From CAZJYI01 sp964550025 (lineage in GTDB: Bacteria; Verrucomicrobiota; Kiritimatiellia; UBA8416; CAYOBW01), in NCBI GenBank assembly GCA_964550025.1, contig CAZJYI010000043.1, positions 1 to 64,000 on the forward strand: 64,000 bases of DNA. Reading direction: 5' to 3'. Below the pieces are notes generated by a model, which was not told where the DNA came from, made no database searches, and saw nothing but the letters and a program-made list of their open reading frames with translations. Shown piece after piece: positions 24,838 through 34,865 of this stretch. Both the position numbers and the translations under genes were made by a program. How positions within the stretch are numbered: position 1 is the first letter of the stretch; each line of letters starts with the position of its first letter.

Positions 24838-27800
24838 TCAATCCACGATCACCAGCTTGATCTCGTCCGAGTTGGCCTTGAGCTCGGGGGCGTACATGGC
24901 GGAGGCCTTTGTCGGCAGCGCGCTGAAGCGGCCGGGGATCTCGGCCCGGGTGCGGTAGGCGATGCTGTGTCTGCCGCGCGCCAGCCAGCGCACGAAAAAG
25001 GTGACCCGCTCGTCGCGCATCTCGCGGTAGGCGTGAAGCCCGTCCCAGACGTAGCCGCTGCGCACGTCGACCGGCTCAAAGCCGGCGGCCTTCATATCCT
25101 CGAACATGATGTACTCGTAGTCGTTCTTGCTCTCGATCTCGAGCTCTACCTCGACCAGGTCGCCACTCTTCAGTTCCGCCAGGTTCTTGAGCTCTTCACG
25201 GCGCCACTTCTCGACCTTCTGATCCACGGCCTGGCCGCGCGATCCCGCCACCTTGGTGGTCGCGTCTTCGCGGTGCAGCCGGTAGACCTTGCGGTTAACC
25301 TTGATCTCCAATCCGGCCCGTTCGATGAAGTCCTCAAGCGTGAAGTTGGTCAGGTAGGCGTTGAAGTAGACGGGGCCTTTGCCGCGGCGCCGAACCTCCA
25401 CCGTGTGCTTCCCGGACTTGACTCCGTCGCCCCGCAGCACCAGCTTGTTGTCGAAGGCGAACAGGTTCTCGGCCGTGATGCGTTCCTCCTTGACCTTGCG
25501 CCCGTCGAGCCAGATCTCGACGGTCATGTCCGGCTTGGATTCGCCGCTGGCGCGCAGGTAGTCGGCCATGGCCTCGATGCACAGGGCCGTGTCGCGCGTC
25601 GACTTCCAGTACGTCCCGTGCTGGCGGTTGTTGAGCAGGTACTTCACCACGCGGGATGCCTTGCGGCTCTTCGGCTGCACGGCCGCCAGGAGCTTCAGGT
25701 AGTAGGCGTGCGTCTCGTACTCGCTGCCGTACCAGTACCACCAGCACCATCGGCCGCCGGCGCCGAGATTCAGCCAGGCCGTCTCGTTCTCCTCGTCCTC
25801 GACCAGGAGCTGGTCAATGTTGCGCAGAACCATGTCGCGCTTCGCGTTGTGCCCCAGCTTGTGGTAGGCCAGGCCGGTCAGCGCGCGGCTGTAGACGGCC
25901 AGCCGCTGGCGGTCGCGGTAGAGGAACTCCCGCATCTCGGCGTTGTCCTTTCCGGCGTCGGCCAGAACGGCGTAGACATACGCGTCGAGGTTGTCGGCAT
26001 AGGGTTTGCGGTCGTTCGTGTCGACCTTGTCGCGGTGGTTGATGATCCGCTGCACCTGGTGCTTCTCGTAGCGTTGCAGCCAGGCACGCCCCTTTTCCAG
26101 GACGGAGGGGGCGATGCCTACGCCGTTTTCCGCCGCGACACCCAGCCCGCGCACGACAACGGCCGTCGTGTGCGGGTACGAGCGTCCCTTGCCGCCCGAA
26201 AACCACCCCCACCCGCCGTCGGGGTTCTGCATCGACGTCAGACGCTTGACGCCCGCTTTGACCATTTTGACGACCTCGGCCTCGTCGAACACCGGCTCGT
26301 GCTTCCAGTGTTTCCAGCGTTTGGCGCGTTCCTTTGCGTCTCCCAGTTCCTGAGCGTTCAGGTTGACGCGCTTCTTCCGCATGGCCGCGAGATCGATGCC
26401 CATGTCCTTCAGAATGCGTTGGGTGATGACCGTCGGCAGGAAGCGGTTCAGCGTCTGTTCGGTGCACCCGTACGGATAGCTCGTCAGGTACGGCAGGGCG
26501 TCCACCATGGCGCCCGCGAGGGTGGGGGAGTAGCGCATCTCGAGCACGGACTGGTCGACGCGGCGCTCGGCCGGCACCTCGAAGGTGAGTCTGGACGTTT
26601 CTTCGTCCGGCCGCAGCACGCCGCAGAACGAGTCCATCTTCAGCATGCCGTGCACGTACACGGGGAAGCGCTGCTGCATGGCGTCGGAATCGTCGTCCGC
26701 GATGGCCTTCATCGTGACGACGGCCTCGCCCTCGCGTACGACGCTCACGCGCCAGTCGACGCGCGTTTCGCCGTGCGCCGGGACCTCGACCGTGCGCTCT
26801 GCCTCGTCGATCGGTTTCAGCATCGCGTTCACATCGAGGACGGCGCGGACCTTCTTCGCCTCGCCGTGGTCATTGTGGATGTTGGCCGACAGCACGACCT
26901 CGTCGCGTTCCACGAAAAAGCGCGGCGCTTGCAGGCGGACCAGCAACTCCTTCTTGGTGACCACCTCCACGCTGCCTTCACCGACCTTTGTGCCGTGCCC
27001 CATGCCCCACGCTTTGATCCGCCAGCCCGTCAGGTTCTCCGGCATCTTGAAGGAGACCTCGGCGATGCCCCTTTCGTCCGTGTCGAGCGCGGCGGCCCAG
27101 TAGGCCGTATCGGCGAACTCCTTGCGGACGACGGGCTCGGGCGCCGCCCGGCTCGGGGCGGCCGCCCCGCTCTTTCTCGCCGGGGCCTTGTCTGCCCGTT
27201 TCGCCACTTCGACGCCCGTGGCGACGGTTGCGAACGCGTCGAACTCCATGGCGGCGGCCGGCATGGCAGCGGCCATGTCGATGCCGTTGGCGAAACTCAG
27301 CGTCTGCCTCAGCGCCCTGCCCTTGGAGGCACCCCGGAGCCGCCCGTTGGCCCCCCATATCTGTGCCCGCGATTGACCGAGAAGGACCGTCTGTTCCCCA
27401 TCCGCCAGGTGCCCGAAAGCGCCGATGCTCCCCATGCCCGTGGTCTTGGGCAGTACCAGGTTGTGGAACCAGCGGTCGAAGCTCGCCTGGGCATTGGCGT
27501 TGTGGCGTCGACGCCATTTCCAGAAATGCGCTCGAATCTCCGGGATGTTCGATCCGCCCGCGATGTAATCCACGGACCGGTCGTACACGGCGAGCACGGT
27601 CGATCCCTGGAAAGGCTCCCCGTCGAAGTCCGTGACGCTGACCTTCACCTTCGCTTCCTGCCCGGGCTTGTAGACCGTCTCCGACGGCTTCACGTCGACG
27701 TTGAGCACACGTTTTTCCGGCGGTACGACGATCTCGCGCGTTACCCGGTGGAGGCGACCGTCGCTGATCGTGAACGCCTCGACAAAGAAGTTGGGCATGT

Positions 27801-30800
27801 CCTTCTTCGTGACCGGGAGCTCGTAGCCCGCGGTCTTGCCATGCGGGCGCATGACGACGGGGGGCAGGTAGACGCTGTTCGAGGGGCGCGCGAAGAGCAC
27901 GACCGTTCCGTCTTCCCGGTTCTGGTTGATGGCCAGGCTGACGACCTCCCCGGGCGCGTATTCCCTCTTGTCCGGCAGCAGTTCGAGGTGGTGGAAGCGG
28001 TAGCCGTGACCGTCGAACCCTTCGCCGCGCACATGGAAGAGGTATCCGCCCTGGATGGTGTGTCCCGCCCCGTCGGTGACGTCGTACGCCAGGCGGTACT
28101 GCCCGGCCTTGGCCGCGATGAACTGCATCTTCGCGGAGCCGTCCGCGTCGGGGTCCAGCTCCCATTCCTCGACCGTCGTTTCCTCCGGTTCCTCACCTTT
28201 CCACGTGACGCGCAGCAGCTTCAGGCTACCTTTGCCTTTCACCGGCTTGCCGTCGGGAGTGCGTGCCGAGAAGCTTGCCCGCACTGTCTCGCCGGCCTTG
28301 TAGTGCCCGCGGTCCACCCAGGCGTAGACCTTGAACGGGTCGCGCGTCACGAGCACCGAGCCCTTGCCGACGATCGTGCGCCGCGACTTGTCCCTGACTT
28401 CGGCCGTGACTTCGTAGCGGTGATCCATGTCCCCGTGGATTTCGGCCGCGACGCTCGTGTCGATCTCGACCTCGAGCGTTCCGTCTTTGCCGATCCGCAC
28501 TTCCCGCTCGGCGACGACCTCGGGCGGTGTGCCCCGTCCGTGGATCCACCAGGGGGCGGGGCGCGGGCAGCCCCACTTCCCCCAGCCGGGGTACCAGGCG
28601 TAGTCCTCGCAGAACCACCAGTACCCCCGCCCGTAGAACCAGTCCCACGGGGCGACCGGGTACCAGACCGTGTTGTGGCTGTAGCGGAGGACCTTGTACT
28701 TCACCTTCGCGTCCGTCACCGGGGCGCCGAAGTAGTAGTCGGCCTTGATCCTGGCCTTGACCTTCTCCCCGAGCTTGACCGGCTTGTCGGGCGCCTCGAC
28801 CTTCACTTCGAACTCGGGCTTCTTGTACTCCTCCACGCGGAAAGTCCCGGGCGACGGCAGTCCGCGGTTGTGCCCCTTGCCGGGCAGCCGCAGCCCGAAA
28901 CGGTATACGCCCAACGTGGCGTCATCCGGGATGGCCCACTGGCTGTCGAACCCGCCGTACTTGTCGGCCGTGAAGGTCTTTTCGAGCAGCTTCTCGCCCT
29001 TGGGGTTGTGGAGTGTGAGGATGAAGTCCTGTCCCGCGAACTGCGAGGTGTCCTCCTGGTCGTACTGGGCGTGGCGAACCCAGACCTTGAACTTGACGGG
29101 CTGGTTGGGGCGGTAGACCGGGCGGTCCGTGATCCCGAAGACCCGCCGCTGCTTGTAGGCCTGGTCGTGGTAGGTCCCGTACCAGACGTGGGTGAAGCCC
29201 AGGAACGCCAGGCGGTCGCCCTTACCCGTGGCCGTAATGATCCACTGGTAGTTCCGCGGCATCTCCCCTTCGGTGAGCATCACCTGCCCGTCGGCGTCCG
29301 TGAGCTCGGCGAACTGCTCGATCAGCGTGTTTCGCTTGTTCCTCTTCCACTCCTGCCGGTAGCCAAAGAACTCCAGGTTCATCCGTGGCAGGGGCTTACC
29401 CGTGACGGCGTCGGCGACAAAGCACCACGTCTTGCGGTCCATTGGCTGTTTGACGATGACCGTGTCGCTCATCCAGACCACGATTTTGCTGGTGTTGCCG
29501 TCCGCCATGCGGGCGGTGAGGAGGTAGGCGCCTGCGTCCTTCAGGGGCGGGGTGACGGTCTCGCGTTGATCGAGGTGCCCGTCGGGCGGATCGAGGGCCC
29601 GCTTCCACTCGGCCACCTTCTCCCCGATGTACTTCTCCTCGTTCTGCGTGACCAGCCGGTGGCCGATGTTGCCGACGTTGATGCGTTGCCAATCGATGTC
29701 GCGCGGCCGCTTCTTCAGGTAGGCCTTCACGTCGTCCAACAGCTTCCTGACGTGAACCGCGTGCGCTTCGAACGTCACCGACTTGCCGTTGCGGAACCGG
29801 TATTCCAGGTCAGGCGCCTTGCCGGCCGGGAACGTGCGCACACCTTCGAAGCGCCCCCAGTTGCCGACGATCTGGTCCAGGCGCTTCTGTCGCCAGGCGT
29901 TTCTGCCGACGCCGAAGCGCTCGATGCTCTTGCGCCAGATTTCGGCCGCTTTCGGGTACTGCCTGCGATTCTCGAACGTCCCCGCCAACTGCCGGTGGGC
30001 CTGGTCGACGGGATCGAACCCCCTGTGGGACGAGAGGAACTGCTCGGCGACCCCCGGGCCCGACCATTTGACCACGAGGGCTTCGTCGCCCGTCTTCTCG
30101 AATACCTCTACCCGGATGCGGTGTGTGCCCTTCTCGAGCGCGGCTTCCGCGCGGCGCGGCGAGCCCGCACCGTGCAGGCCGTCGTAGGGTAGCGTGAACT
30201 TCTCGCCGACCGACAGTCTGGCGCCGTCATCGGAATCGAGGTCAAAGCGGTAGACACCGGTCTCCGGGACCTTGAGCTCGCCCTCGAAGACGATGCCGAA
30301 GTAGTCCCGGCGCGCGGCGACATCCAGGTCGAGGAATCCGCCGGGGACCTTGCCGCTCTTCTTGACGGGCAGCTTGTCGAAATCGGGCAGGGCGTCCCAG
30401 TCGCCTTCGTAGTAGCGATATGTCAGGTTCTTGACGGGGGAACCGGGCAGGCGCGACGGTTCCGCGGCGACCTCCTCGTAGATGCGGATGAAGTTGAACT
30501 CATCCGGCAGAGCGATGCGTTTTACACCCGTGGCCAGCTTGGCGATCGTTTCGTTTTCGTCCAGGTCCATGACGTTCAGGCGGCGCGTCTTCCCTTCCCC
30601 CGCGGGTCCGAAGAGGCCGGCATAGCCTGAGACCGTGCTGATGCCGAACTGGTTTCGCAGGAAGTCGGCGAACGCCAGTTGCAGTCGGGGTTTGCGGTTG
30701 GGGTCGAGCTCGCCCGCGCGGCGTAGCAGCCAGCGCCATCGTTCGCCGTCCGTCTTGGCCGCGGCGAAGCTCTTCGGCAAGCGGTGATAGACGGGATCGC

Positions 30801-31458
30801 CGTCCTCGTCGACAGGAGCGCCCGACGCACTGGATCGCCCGTACGAGACCGTGTCGGTGTAATCGGGCAGCTTCTCGAGGACCGTGGCGTATTGCAGCCG
30901 CCACGATCCCCGGTGGCCTCGATACCCCAGCAGCATGCCGGCAAACGCCTCGACAAAGACGGCCAGGTCGTTGGTGTTCTCTTCGCCCTCGGATGCGGTC
31001 AGTGCCCGGTTCATGAGGATCAGCGCCTTTTGACGGTCCTGCTCCTGCACGTTGACGTAGCGCCCGCCGCCGCGATGCCTGCCGCGCTTGAACTCGCCGG
31101 CGATAATGTGCCCGTAGTGCGTGCCGTGGTAGGTCAGGTGGGCCGCGCGGTGTAGCAGTCGCCAGTCGTCGGCGTGCCGTTTCACGGCCTCGTCGATGTG
31201 GTCGTCGATCTCGGCGACGCGGTTGATGCGCTTGAGGCAGCTAACCGTCTTGGACAAGTCGTCGGCCAGCGATGCTCCCGCGTTTTCCGGGTTACGGACG
31301 AAAGCCGCATAGAGCTCGTAGGCTTCCTTGTAGTTGTGTGCGTTGAGAAGGCGAGCGGCCTTGGTACGTCTGTCCTGGGTCGGTGCCGCCGCGAGCACGA
31401 GCAGCAGGGGTAGAACAAGGACGGAAGATCGGATGAAACAGCGGTGCCTGGATGGCAT
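24838..31458 (-). CDS. giant alpha-2-macroglobulin family protein with PA14 domain
   Basis: This 2206-residue exported protein has a signal peptide at residues 1-26; start ATG 31458 has GGAGGT upstream. After a helical repeat-like N-terminal region (about 30-320) comes a PA14 domain (about 326-470). A long series of macroglobulin beta domains follows. The thioester domain carries PYGCTEQT with the reactive Cys near residue 1665, so the CxEQ thioester is intact and the protein could trap proteases or bind surfaces covalently. The helical thioester domain includes GGWGWFSGGKGRSYPHTTA. A C-terminal beta domain follows. Bacterial A2Ms protect the envelope from proteases; those next to PbpC are different, and no PbpC is encoded here. 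A near-identical 3' fragment lies at 23204. Confidence 0.9.
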   Translation of the reverse strand: MPSRHRCFIRSSVLVLPLLLVLAAAPTQDRRTKAARLLNAHNYKEAYELYAAFVRNPENAGASLADDLSKTVSCLKRINRVAEIDDHIDEAVKRHADDWRLLHRAAHLTYHGTHYGHIIAGEFKRGRHRGGGRYVNVQEQDRQKALILMNRALTASEGEENTNDLAVFVEAFAGMLLGYRGHRGSWRLQYATVLEKLPDYTDTVSYGRSSASGAPVDEDGDPVYHRLPKSFAAAKTDGERWRWLLRRAGELDPNRKPRLQLAFADFLRNQFGISTVSGYAGLFGPAGEGKTRRLNVMDLDENETIAKLATGVKRIALPDEFNFIRIYEEVAAEPSRLPGSPVKNLTYRYYEGDWDALPDFDKLPVKKSGKVPGGFLDLDVAARRDYFGIVFEGELKVPETGVYRFDLDSDDGARLSVGEKFTLPYDGLHGAGSPRRAEAALEKGTHRIRVEVFEKTGDEALVVKWSGPGVAEQFLSSHRGFDPVDQAHRQLAGTFENRRQYPKAAEIWRKSIERFGVGRNAWRQKRLDQIVGNWGRFEGVRTFPAGKAPDLEYRFRNGKSVTFEAHAVHVRKLLDDVKAYLKKRPRDIDWQRINVGNIGHRLVTQNEEKYIGEKVAEWKRALDPPDGHLDQRETVTPPLKDAGAYLLTARMADGNTSKIVVWMSDTVIVKQPMDRKTWCFVADAVTGKPLPRMNLEFFGYRQEWKRNKRNTLIEQFAELTDADGQVMLTEGEMPRNYQWIITATGKGDRLAFLGFTHVWYGTYHDQAYKQRRVFGITDRPVYRPNQPVKFKVWVRHAQYDQEDTSQFAGQDFILTLHNPKGEKLLEKTFTADKYGGFDSQWAIPDDATLGVYRFGLRLPGKGHNRGLPSPGTFRVEEYKKPEFEVKVEAPDKPVKLGEKVKARIKADYYFGAPVTDAKVKYKVLRYSHNTVWYPVAPWDWFYGRGYWWFCEDYAWYPGWGKWGCPRPAPWWIHGRGTPPEVVAEREVRIGKDGTLEVEIDTSVAAEIHGDMDHRYEVTAEVRDKSRRTIVGKGSVLVTRDPFKVYAWVDRGHYKAGETVRASFSARTPDGKPVKGKGSLKLLRVTWKGEEPEETTVEEWELDPDADGSAKMQFIAAKAGQYRLAYDVTDGAGHTIQGGYLFHVRGEGFDGHGYRFHHLELLPDKREYAPGEVVSLAINQNREDGTVVLFARPSNSVYLPPVVMRPHGKTAGYELPVTKKDMPNFFVEAFTISDGRLHRVTREIVVPPEKRVLNVDVKPSETVYKPGQEAKVKVSVTDFDGEPFQGSTVLAVYDRSVDYIAGGSNIPEIRAHFWKWRRRHNANAQASFDRWFHNLVLPKTTGMGSIGAFGHLADGEQTVLLGQSRAQIWGANGRLRGASKGRALRQTLSFANGIDMAAAMPAAAMEFDAFATVATGVEVAKRADKAPARKSGAAAPSRAAPEPVVRKEFADTAYWAAALDTDERGIAEVSFKMPENLTGWRIKAWGMGHGTKVGEGSVEVVTKKELLVRLQAPRFFVERDEVVLSANIHNDHGEAKKVRAVLDVNAMLKPIDEAERTVEVPAHGETRVDWRVSVVREGEAVVTMKAIADDDSDAMQQRFPVYVHGMLKMDSFCGVLRPDEETSRLTFEVPAERRVDQSVLEMRYSPTLAGAMVDALPYLTSYPYGCTEQTLNRFLPTVITQRILKDMGIDLAAMRKKRVNLNAQELGDAKERAKRWKHWKHEPVFDEAEVVKMVKAGVKRLTSMQNPDGGWGWFSGGKGRSYPHTTAVVVRGLGVAAENGVGIAPSVLEKGRAWLQRYEKHQVQRIINHRDKVDTNDRKPYADNLDAYVYAVLADAGKDNAEMREFLYRDRQRLAVYSRALTGLAYHKLGHNAKRDMVLRNIDQLLVEDEENETAWLNLGAGGRWCWWYWYGSEYETHAYYLKLLAAVQPKSRKASRVVKYLLNNRQHGTYWKSTRDTALCIEAMADYLRASGESKPDMTVEIWLDGRKVKEERITAENLFAFDNKLVLRGDGVKSGKHTVEVRRRGKGPVYFNAYLTNFTLEDFIERAGLEIKVNRKVYRLHREDATTKVAGSRGQAVDQKVEKWRREELKNLAELKSGDLVEVELEIESKNDYEYIMFEDMKAAGFEPVDVRSGYVWDGLHAYREMRDERVTFFVRWLARGRHSIAYRTRAEIPGRFSALPTKASAMYAPELKANSDEIKLVIVD

Positions 31459-31626
31459 GGTGGGACCTCCTGGATGACGGTTCTGTCGACTCTTCTGCGT
31501 TCGGACGACCGGCACTGCCGGTCCATCACAGTATGAACGCTCGCGGGGGTGGTTGTCTTCCGAAAAAGGGGTGAATGTGACGTGAGGGGTGCGTCGGCAA
31601 GGAACGTACGGATCTGAATTCACTGG

Positions 31627-31668
31627 AAATGTACTTTACACATGGACGTCCATGTGGAAAATACATTT
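31627..31668. promoter_or_regulatory. 42-bp inverted repeat upstream of the DUF4143 ATPase gene
   Basis: The core CACATGGACGTCCATGTG (31639-31656) is a perfect 18-bp palindrome. Flanks AAATGTACTTTA and GAAAATACATTT extend the symmetry imperfectly. It ends 5 bases before the ATG at 31674 and is AT-rich relative to its neighbours, so it is a strong operator or autoregulatory site candidate. On RNA it could also hide the start codon. Confidence 0.6.
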
Positions 31669-31673
31669 TCACT

Positions 31674-32813
31674 ATGAAGAAGAGAGATCAATGGGTTGAC
31701 AGGATTAGGCGTCGGTGGAAAGAGCGATCGGTGATCTGGCTGTCCGGTGTGCGACGGGTCGGCAAGACGACGCTGAGCCGCATGATTCCGGACGCTCTGT
31801 ACATGAACTGCGATCTGCCTTCCGTCTGTCGAAGGCTTGAAGAGCCGGAGTTCTTCTTTGACGGCCTTGATCAGCGGCAAGTTGTCATCTTCGATGAAGT
31901 ACACCGGCTGACTGATCCGAGTAGATTGCTGAAGATTGCCGCAGACGTCTATCCGCAGATCAGAGTGCTGGCGACCGGTTCATCTACCCTTTCGGCCACA
32001 CGCAAGTTCCGTGACTCGCTCACGGGTCGAAAAGTCTCAATATACCTTCCGCCCGTCCTGTGGGAAGAGTGCCCGGGGTCTTTTGGCGTCAGGAATTTGG
32101 ACCGCAGGCTTCTGCACGGCGGATTGCCGGAACCACTATTGTCAAAAAGGAAATCGCCTGCCCTTTTTGCCGACTGGATTGACAGCTTCTACGCTCGGGA
32201 TATAAGCGAGCTGTTCGCAATCCGACAGAGAGAGGGGTTCATGAAACTCCTTAGCCTCTTGCTGCGGCAGAGCGCAGGTCAGATCGACTACTCCAGACTT
32301 GCCAATCTAAGTGATCTTTCCCGTCCAACCGTGAAGGCCCACATCGAGGCGATGCAGATTGCGCACGCCGTCTACATGCTTCCACCGTTTCACGGCGGGG
32401 GGCGTAGAGAGATAACTCGTATGCCGAAATGCTATGCGTTTGATACCGGGTTTGTGACTTTCGCGAAGGGGTGGCGGGACATTCGGGACGAGGACCGCGG
32501 TTTGCTGTGGGAGCATCTGGTTCTCGACACACTCCGTGTATGCGTCAATGCCGCGGATCTCTTTTACTGGCGAGACAAGTCGCGCCGGGAAATCGATTTC
32601 GTTATCAGACGCGATCGGCAAGTGGACGCGGTGGAATGCAAGGTGAATCCCGAAAGGTTTGAACCGGAGAGCTTGATCAACCTCCGGACAATCTACCCCA
32701 GAGGCCGCAACTACGTTGTCAGCCCGCTCGTAAAGGAGTCGTATCAACGTCAGATAGAGAAGATGAAAGTCACTTTCGTCTCCACAGCTCACCTTCGGCA
32801 GGAATACGAGTGA
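31674..32813 (+). CDS. AAA-type ATPase with DUF4143 domain
   Basis: This 379-residue protein has a Walker A GVRRVGKTTL near residue 27 and Walker B VVIFDEVHRL near residue 73. Its C-terminal DUF4143 region carries REIDFVIRRDRQVDAVECKV, the E-x-D...ExK pattern of PD-(D/E)XK nuclease-like folds. Such genes are common, often mobile, and of unproven role. I chose ATG 31674 because the in-frame start at 31629 lies within a long palindrome. The codons are less GC-rich than the neighbours, consistent with transfer. Confidence 0.85.
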   Translation: MKKRDQWVDRIRRRWKERSVIWLSGVRRVGKTTLSRMIPDALYMNCDLPSVCRRLEEPEFFFDGLDQRQVVIFDEVHRLTDPSRLLKIAADVYPQIRVLATGSSTLSATRKFRDSLTGRKVSIYLPPVLWEECPGSFGVRNLDRRLLHGGLPEPLLSKRKSPALFADWIDSFYARDISELFAIRQREGFMKLLSLLLRQSAGQIDYSRLANLSDLSRPTVKAHIEAMQIAHAVYMLPPFHGGGRREITRMPKCYAFDTGFVTFAKGWRDIRDEDRGLLWEHLVLDTLRVCVNAADLFYWRDKSRREIDFVIRRDRQVDAVECKVNPERFEPESLINLRTIYPRGRNYVVSPLVKESYQRQIEKMKVTFVSTAHLRQEYE

Positions 32814-32915
32814 ATCCCGGAATGGTTGGGAACTCGTCTCCGTGTCCATCTGGGATGAGCTTGATTTGCTATGGTGCCCGGTGTAGGAAGAGTGCTGATA
32901 ATCAGGTAGGTGACC

Positions 32916-34409
32916 ATGTCGGATCCATGCGTGTGTATTGTGGCAGAGAAGGACGGCGCTGAAGTATGGCGTTGCCTGCTGGGTATCGGCGAACACGTCA
33001 TTGGCCGGGCGCCCGACTGCGGGATCGTCGTGGACGAAGACCTGGTATCGCGTCACCACGCGCGGCTGACCATCTCCGATGGTCTGTGGACGATCGAGGA
33101 TCTGGACAGTGTGAATGGCACGCGCGTCGATGGTCGGCGCATCAATGCACGTGTCCCGATCGCGCCGGGGCAGCAGGTCAGGCTGGGTTCCGTTTTCCTC
33201 GACCTGCGGCCCGTGTCGGGGGACGAAGTGGGAGACGACAGTGCGCTCGACGCTCCCGTGGCGTTGAAGACCTGGCGGGCTTCCCTGGTTGGGCGGGGCC
33301 GGTATGACGTCGGCGAGGTCGTGTCGAAGGGGGGGATGGGGGCTATCCTCGCCGCCACCGAGGCGGCCACGGGCCGCGTCGTGGCGATGAAGCGCATGCT
33401 GGAGGGCGCTGACGAGGAAGACAGCGCCCGCTTCCTCACCGAAGCCAAGGTGACGGCCCTGCTCGAGCACCCCAACATCGTTCCCGTGCACGAGCTGGGC
33501 GTGGACGGGGACGGACACGTCTTCTACACCATGAAACTCGTCAAGGGTGAGACGCTTGGCGACGTGCTGGAGCGGATCAGGATGGGAGACGAGGCCACGG
33601 TTTCCCAGTATCCGCTGAGCGCCCTCCTCAACGTATTCCAGAAGGTGTGCCATGCGGTTGCATTCGCTCACTCGCGCGATGTTCTGCACCGCGATCTCAA
33701 ACCCGACAACATCATGATCGGGGAATACGGCGAGGTGCTCGTGATGGATTGGGGGCTGGCCAAGATCGTCGAGCGGAAGCTGCCTCGCGGCCGAGAGGGG
33801 CCGTTGCTCGGAACCGATCCGCCGGACGGCCCTCGCACCCTGCCCGGGGTGGTGATGGGCACGCCGCAGTACATGGCGCCGGAACAGGCCGAGGGAAACA
33901 TCCATCAGATCGACCAGCGGACGGACATCTACGCCCTCGGCGGCATTCTATACCACATGCTCACCCTGCGTCCCCCCGTGACGGCCGGCGCCGACACTGT
34001 CATGATCGAGGCGGCGGCCGCGGGCAAGATCAGGCCGCCCGAGAACCTGGTTCGCCGCCGCGCCCTGCCGCATTGCCCCGGCGGCCGCATCCCGGAGTCC
34101 CTTTCGGCCGTCGCCATGAGGGCACTGTCGAAGTCGAGGGGCGGCCGCTACCCGACCGTGCAGAGTCTGCAGCAGGAGATCGCTGCCTACCAGGCCGGCT
34201 TCGCCACGGCCGCCGAACATGCGGGGCTGTGGCGCAGGATTGGCCTGATGCTCCGGCGCCACAAGGTCGCGGTCGTGGTGCTTCTCGTCGTTCTTGGACT
34301 CATTGCGGCCGCCATGGCAAGAGTCGTCGCGAGTGAACGCCGGGCACGTGCAAGCGAACAGCGGGCCCTGGAGGCGCTGCGCAGATTGACAGAAGCGCAG
34401 GAACCGTAG
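32916..34409 (+). CDS. FHA-domain serine/threonine protein kinase, membrane-anchored
   Basis: This 497-residue protein has an FHA phosphothreonine-binding domain (about 20-95; GR, SRHHA and NGT motifs). A Hanks-type kinase domain (about 130-420) shows KGGMGAI glycine loop, VAMKRM lysine, HRDLKPDN near 257, and DWG instead of DFG near 277. The GTPQYMAPEQ and QRTDIYALGGILY motifs follow. A transmembrane helix at about 450-470 precedes a short basic tail of about 28 residues. DWG kinases are frequent in Planctomycetes and relatives. Many of those have long sensor domains after the helix; this one is cut short. AGGTAGGTG precedes ATG 32916. Confidence 0.9.
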   Translation: MSDPCVCIVAEKDGAEVWRCLLGIGEHVIGRAPDCGIVVDEDLVSRHHARLTISDGLWTIEDLDSVNGTRVDGRRINARVPIAPGQQVRLGSVFLDLRPVSGDEVGDDSALDAPVALKTWRASLVGRGRYDVGEVVSKGGMGAILAATEAATGRVVAMKRMLEGADEEDSARFLTEAKVTALLEHPNIVPVHELGVDGDGHVFYTMKLVKGETLGDVLERIRMGDEATVSQYPLSALLNVFQKVCHAVAFAHSRDVLHRDLKPDNIMIGEYGEVLVMDWGLAKIVERKLPRGREGPLLGTDPPDGPRTLPGVVMGTPQYMAPEQAEGNIHQIDQRTDIYALGGILYHMLTLRPPVTAGADTVMIEAAAAGKIRPPENLVRRRALPHCPGGRIPESLSAVAMRALSKSRGGRYPTVQSLQQEIAAYQAGFATAAEHAGLWRRIGLMLRRHKVAVVVLLVVLGLIAAAMARVVASERRARASEQRALEALRRLTEAQEP

Positions 34410-34865
34410 AACCCGTTTCCATGTGCATCTGGCAGGTGTTCTTTCCAACCCGGATGGGCACGGCCATGTTGCGACGAGCGGTACGGCGGAGCGACGCAAG
34501 TGATTCCTGATGGCGGCGCAGCGGCCAGCGGGGTCGCGAAGAGGTGCCGTCACGGGTGTAGCGGGAGCCCATTGTCTTTCCCTTTGACTGTGCCTTTTCG
34601 GGAGCGAACGTCGAACATGGAACATCGAACAGTGAACTTCGAGCTGAAGATCGGTTTCGCGTATCGTACTCGCACTCCTCTTCTCGCCGATCCTGCGGAG
34701 CGTCCTGCGTTTGGATCGGCAGTTGGTAGAGTGCGAGTGTGATTGGGGCGAGGGAAGTGCAGAACGCGGTCGATTCAGAAGCTGCGCATGAAACGGGAGC
34801 CCGGAATTCCGACATCGTTCTTGCCTTTGCGGAGAAGCGGCGTATAGTTTTCCCTGTCTTATGAG
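34410..34865. other. intergenic region with mini heptad array and large stem-loop
   Basis: No gene is seen in these 456 bp. At 34606-34648 are six degenerate 7-bp units (GAACGTC, GAACATG, GAACATC) on the + strand. At 34668-34738 two nested complementary pairs, ACTCGCACTC/GAGTGCGAGT and GCCGATCC/GGATCGGC, form one long stem-loop with internal loops. It ends 127 bases before the mlaA start and could be a structured leader or the end of the kinase transcript. Confidence 0.5.

Noticed and set aside
24781..30192. An 1803-codon open frame on the + strand opposite the alpha-2-macroglobulin gene
   Set aside because: It is a mirror of a long GC-rich gene with strong third-position bias. Its translation is low-complexity (Val/Leu/Arg/Asp rich) with no domain, and the minus frame has signal peptide, PA14 and thioester motifs.
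31629..31673. Upstream ATG at 31629 for the DUF4143 ATPase
   Set aside because: It lies within the long palindrome and adds 15 non-homologous residues; ATG 31674 fits the family better.
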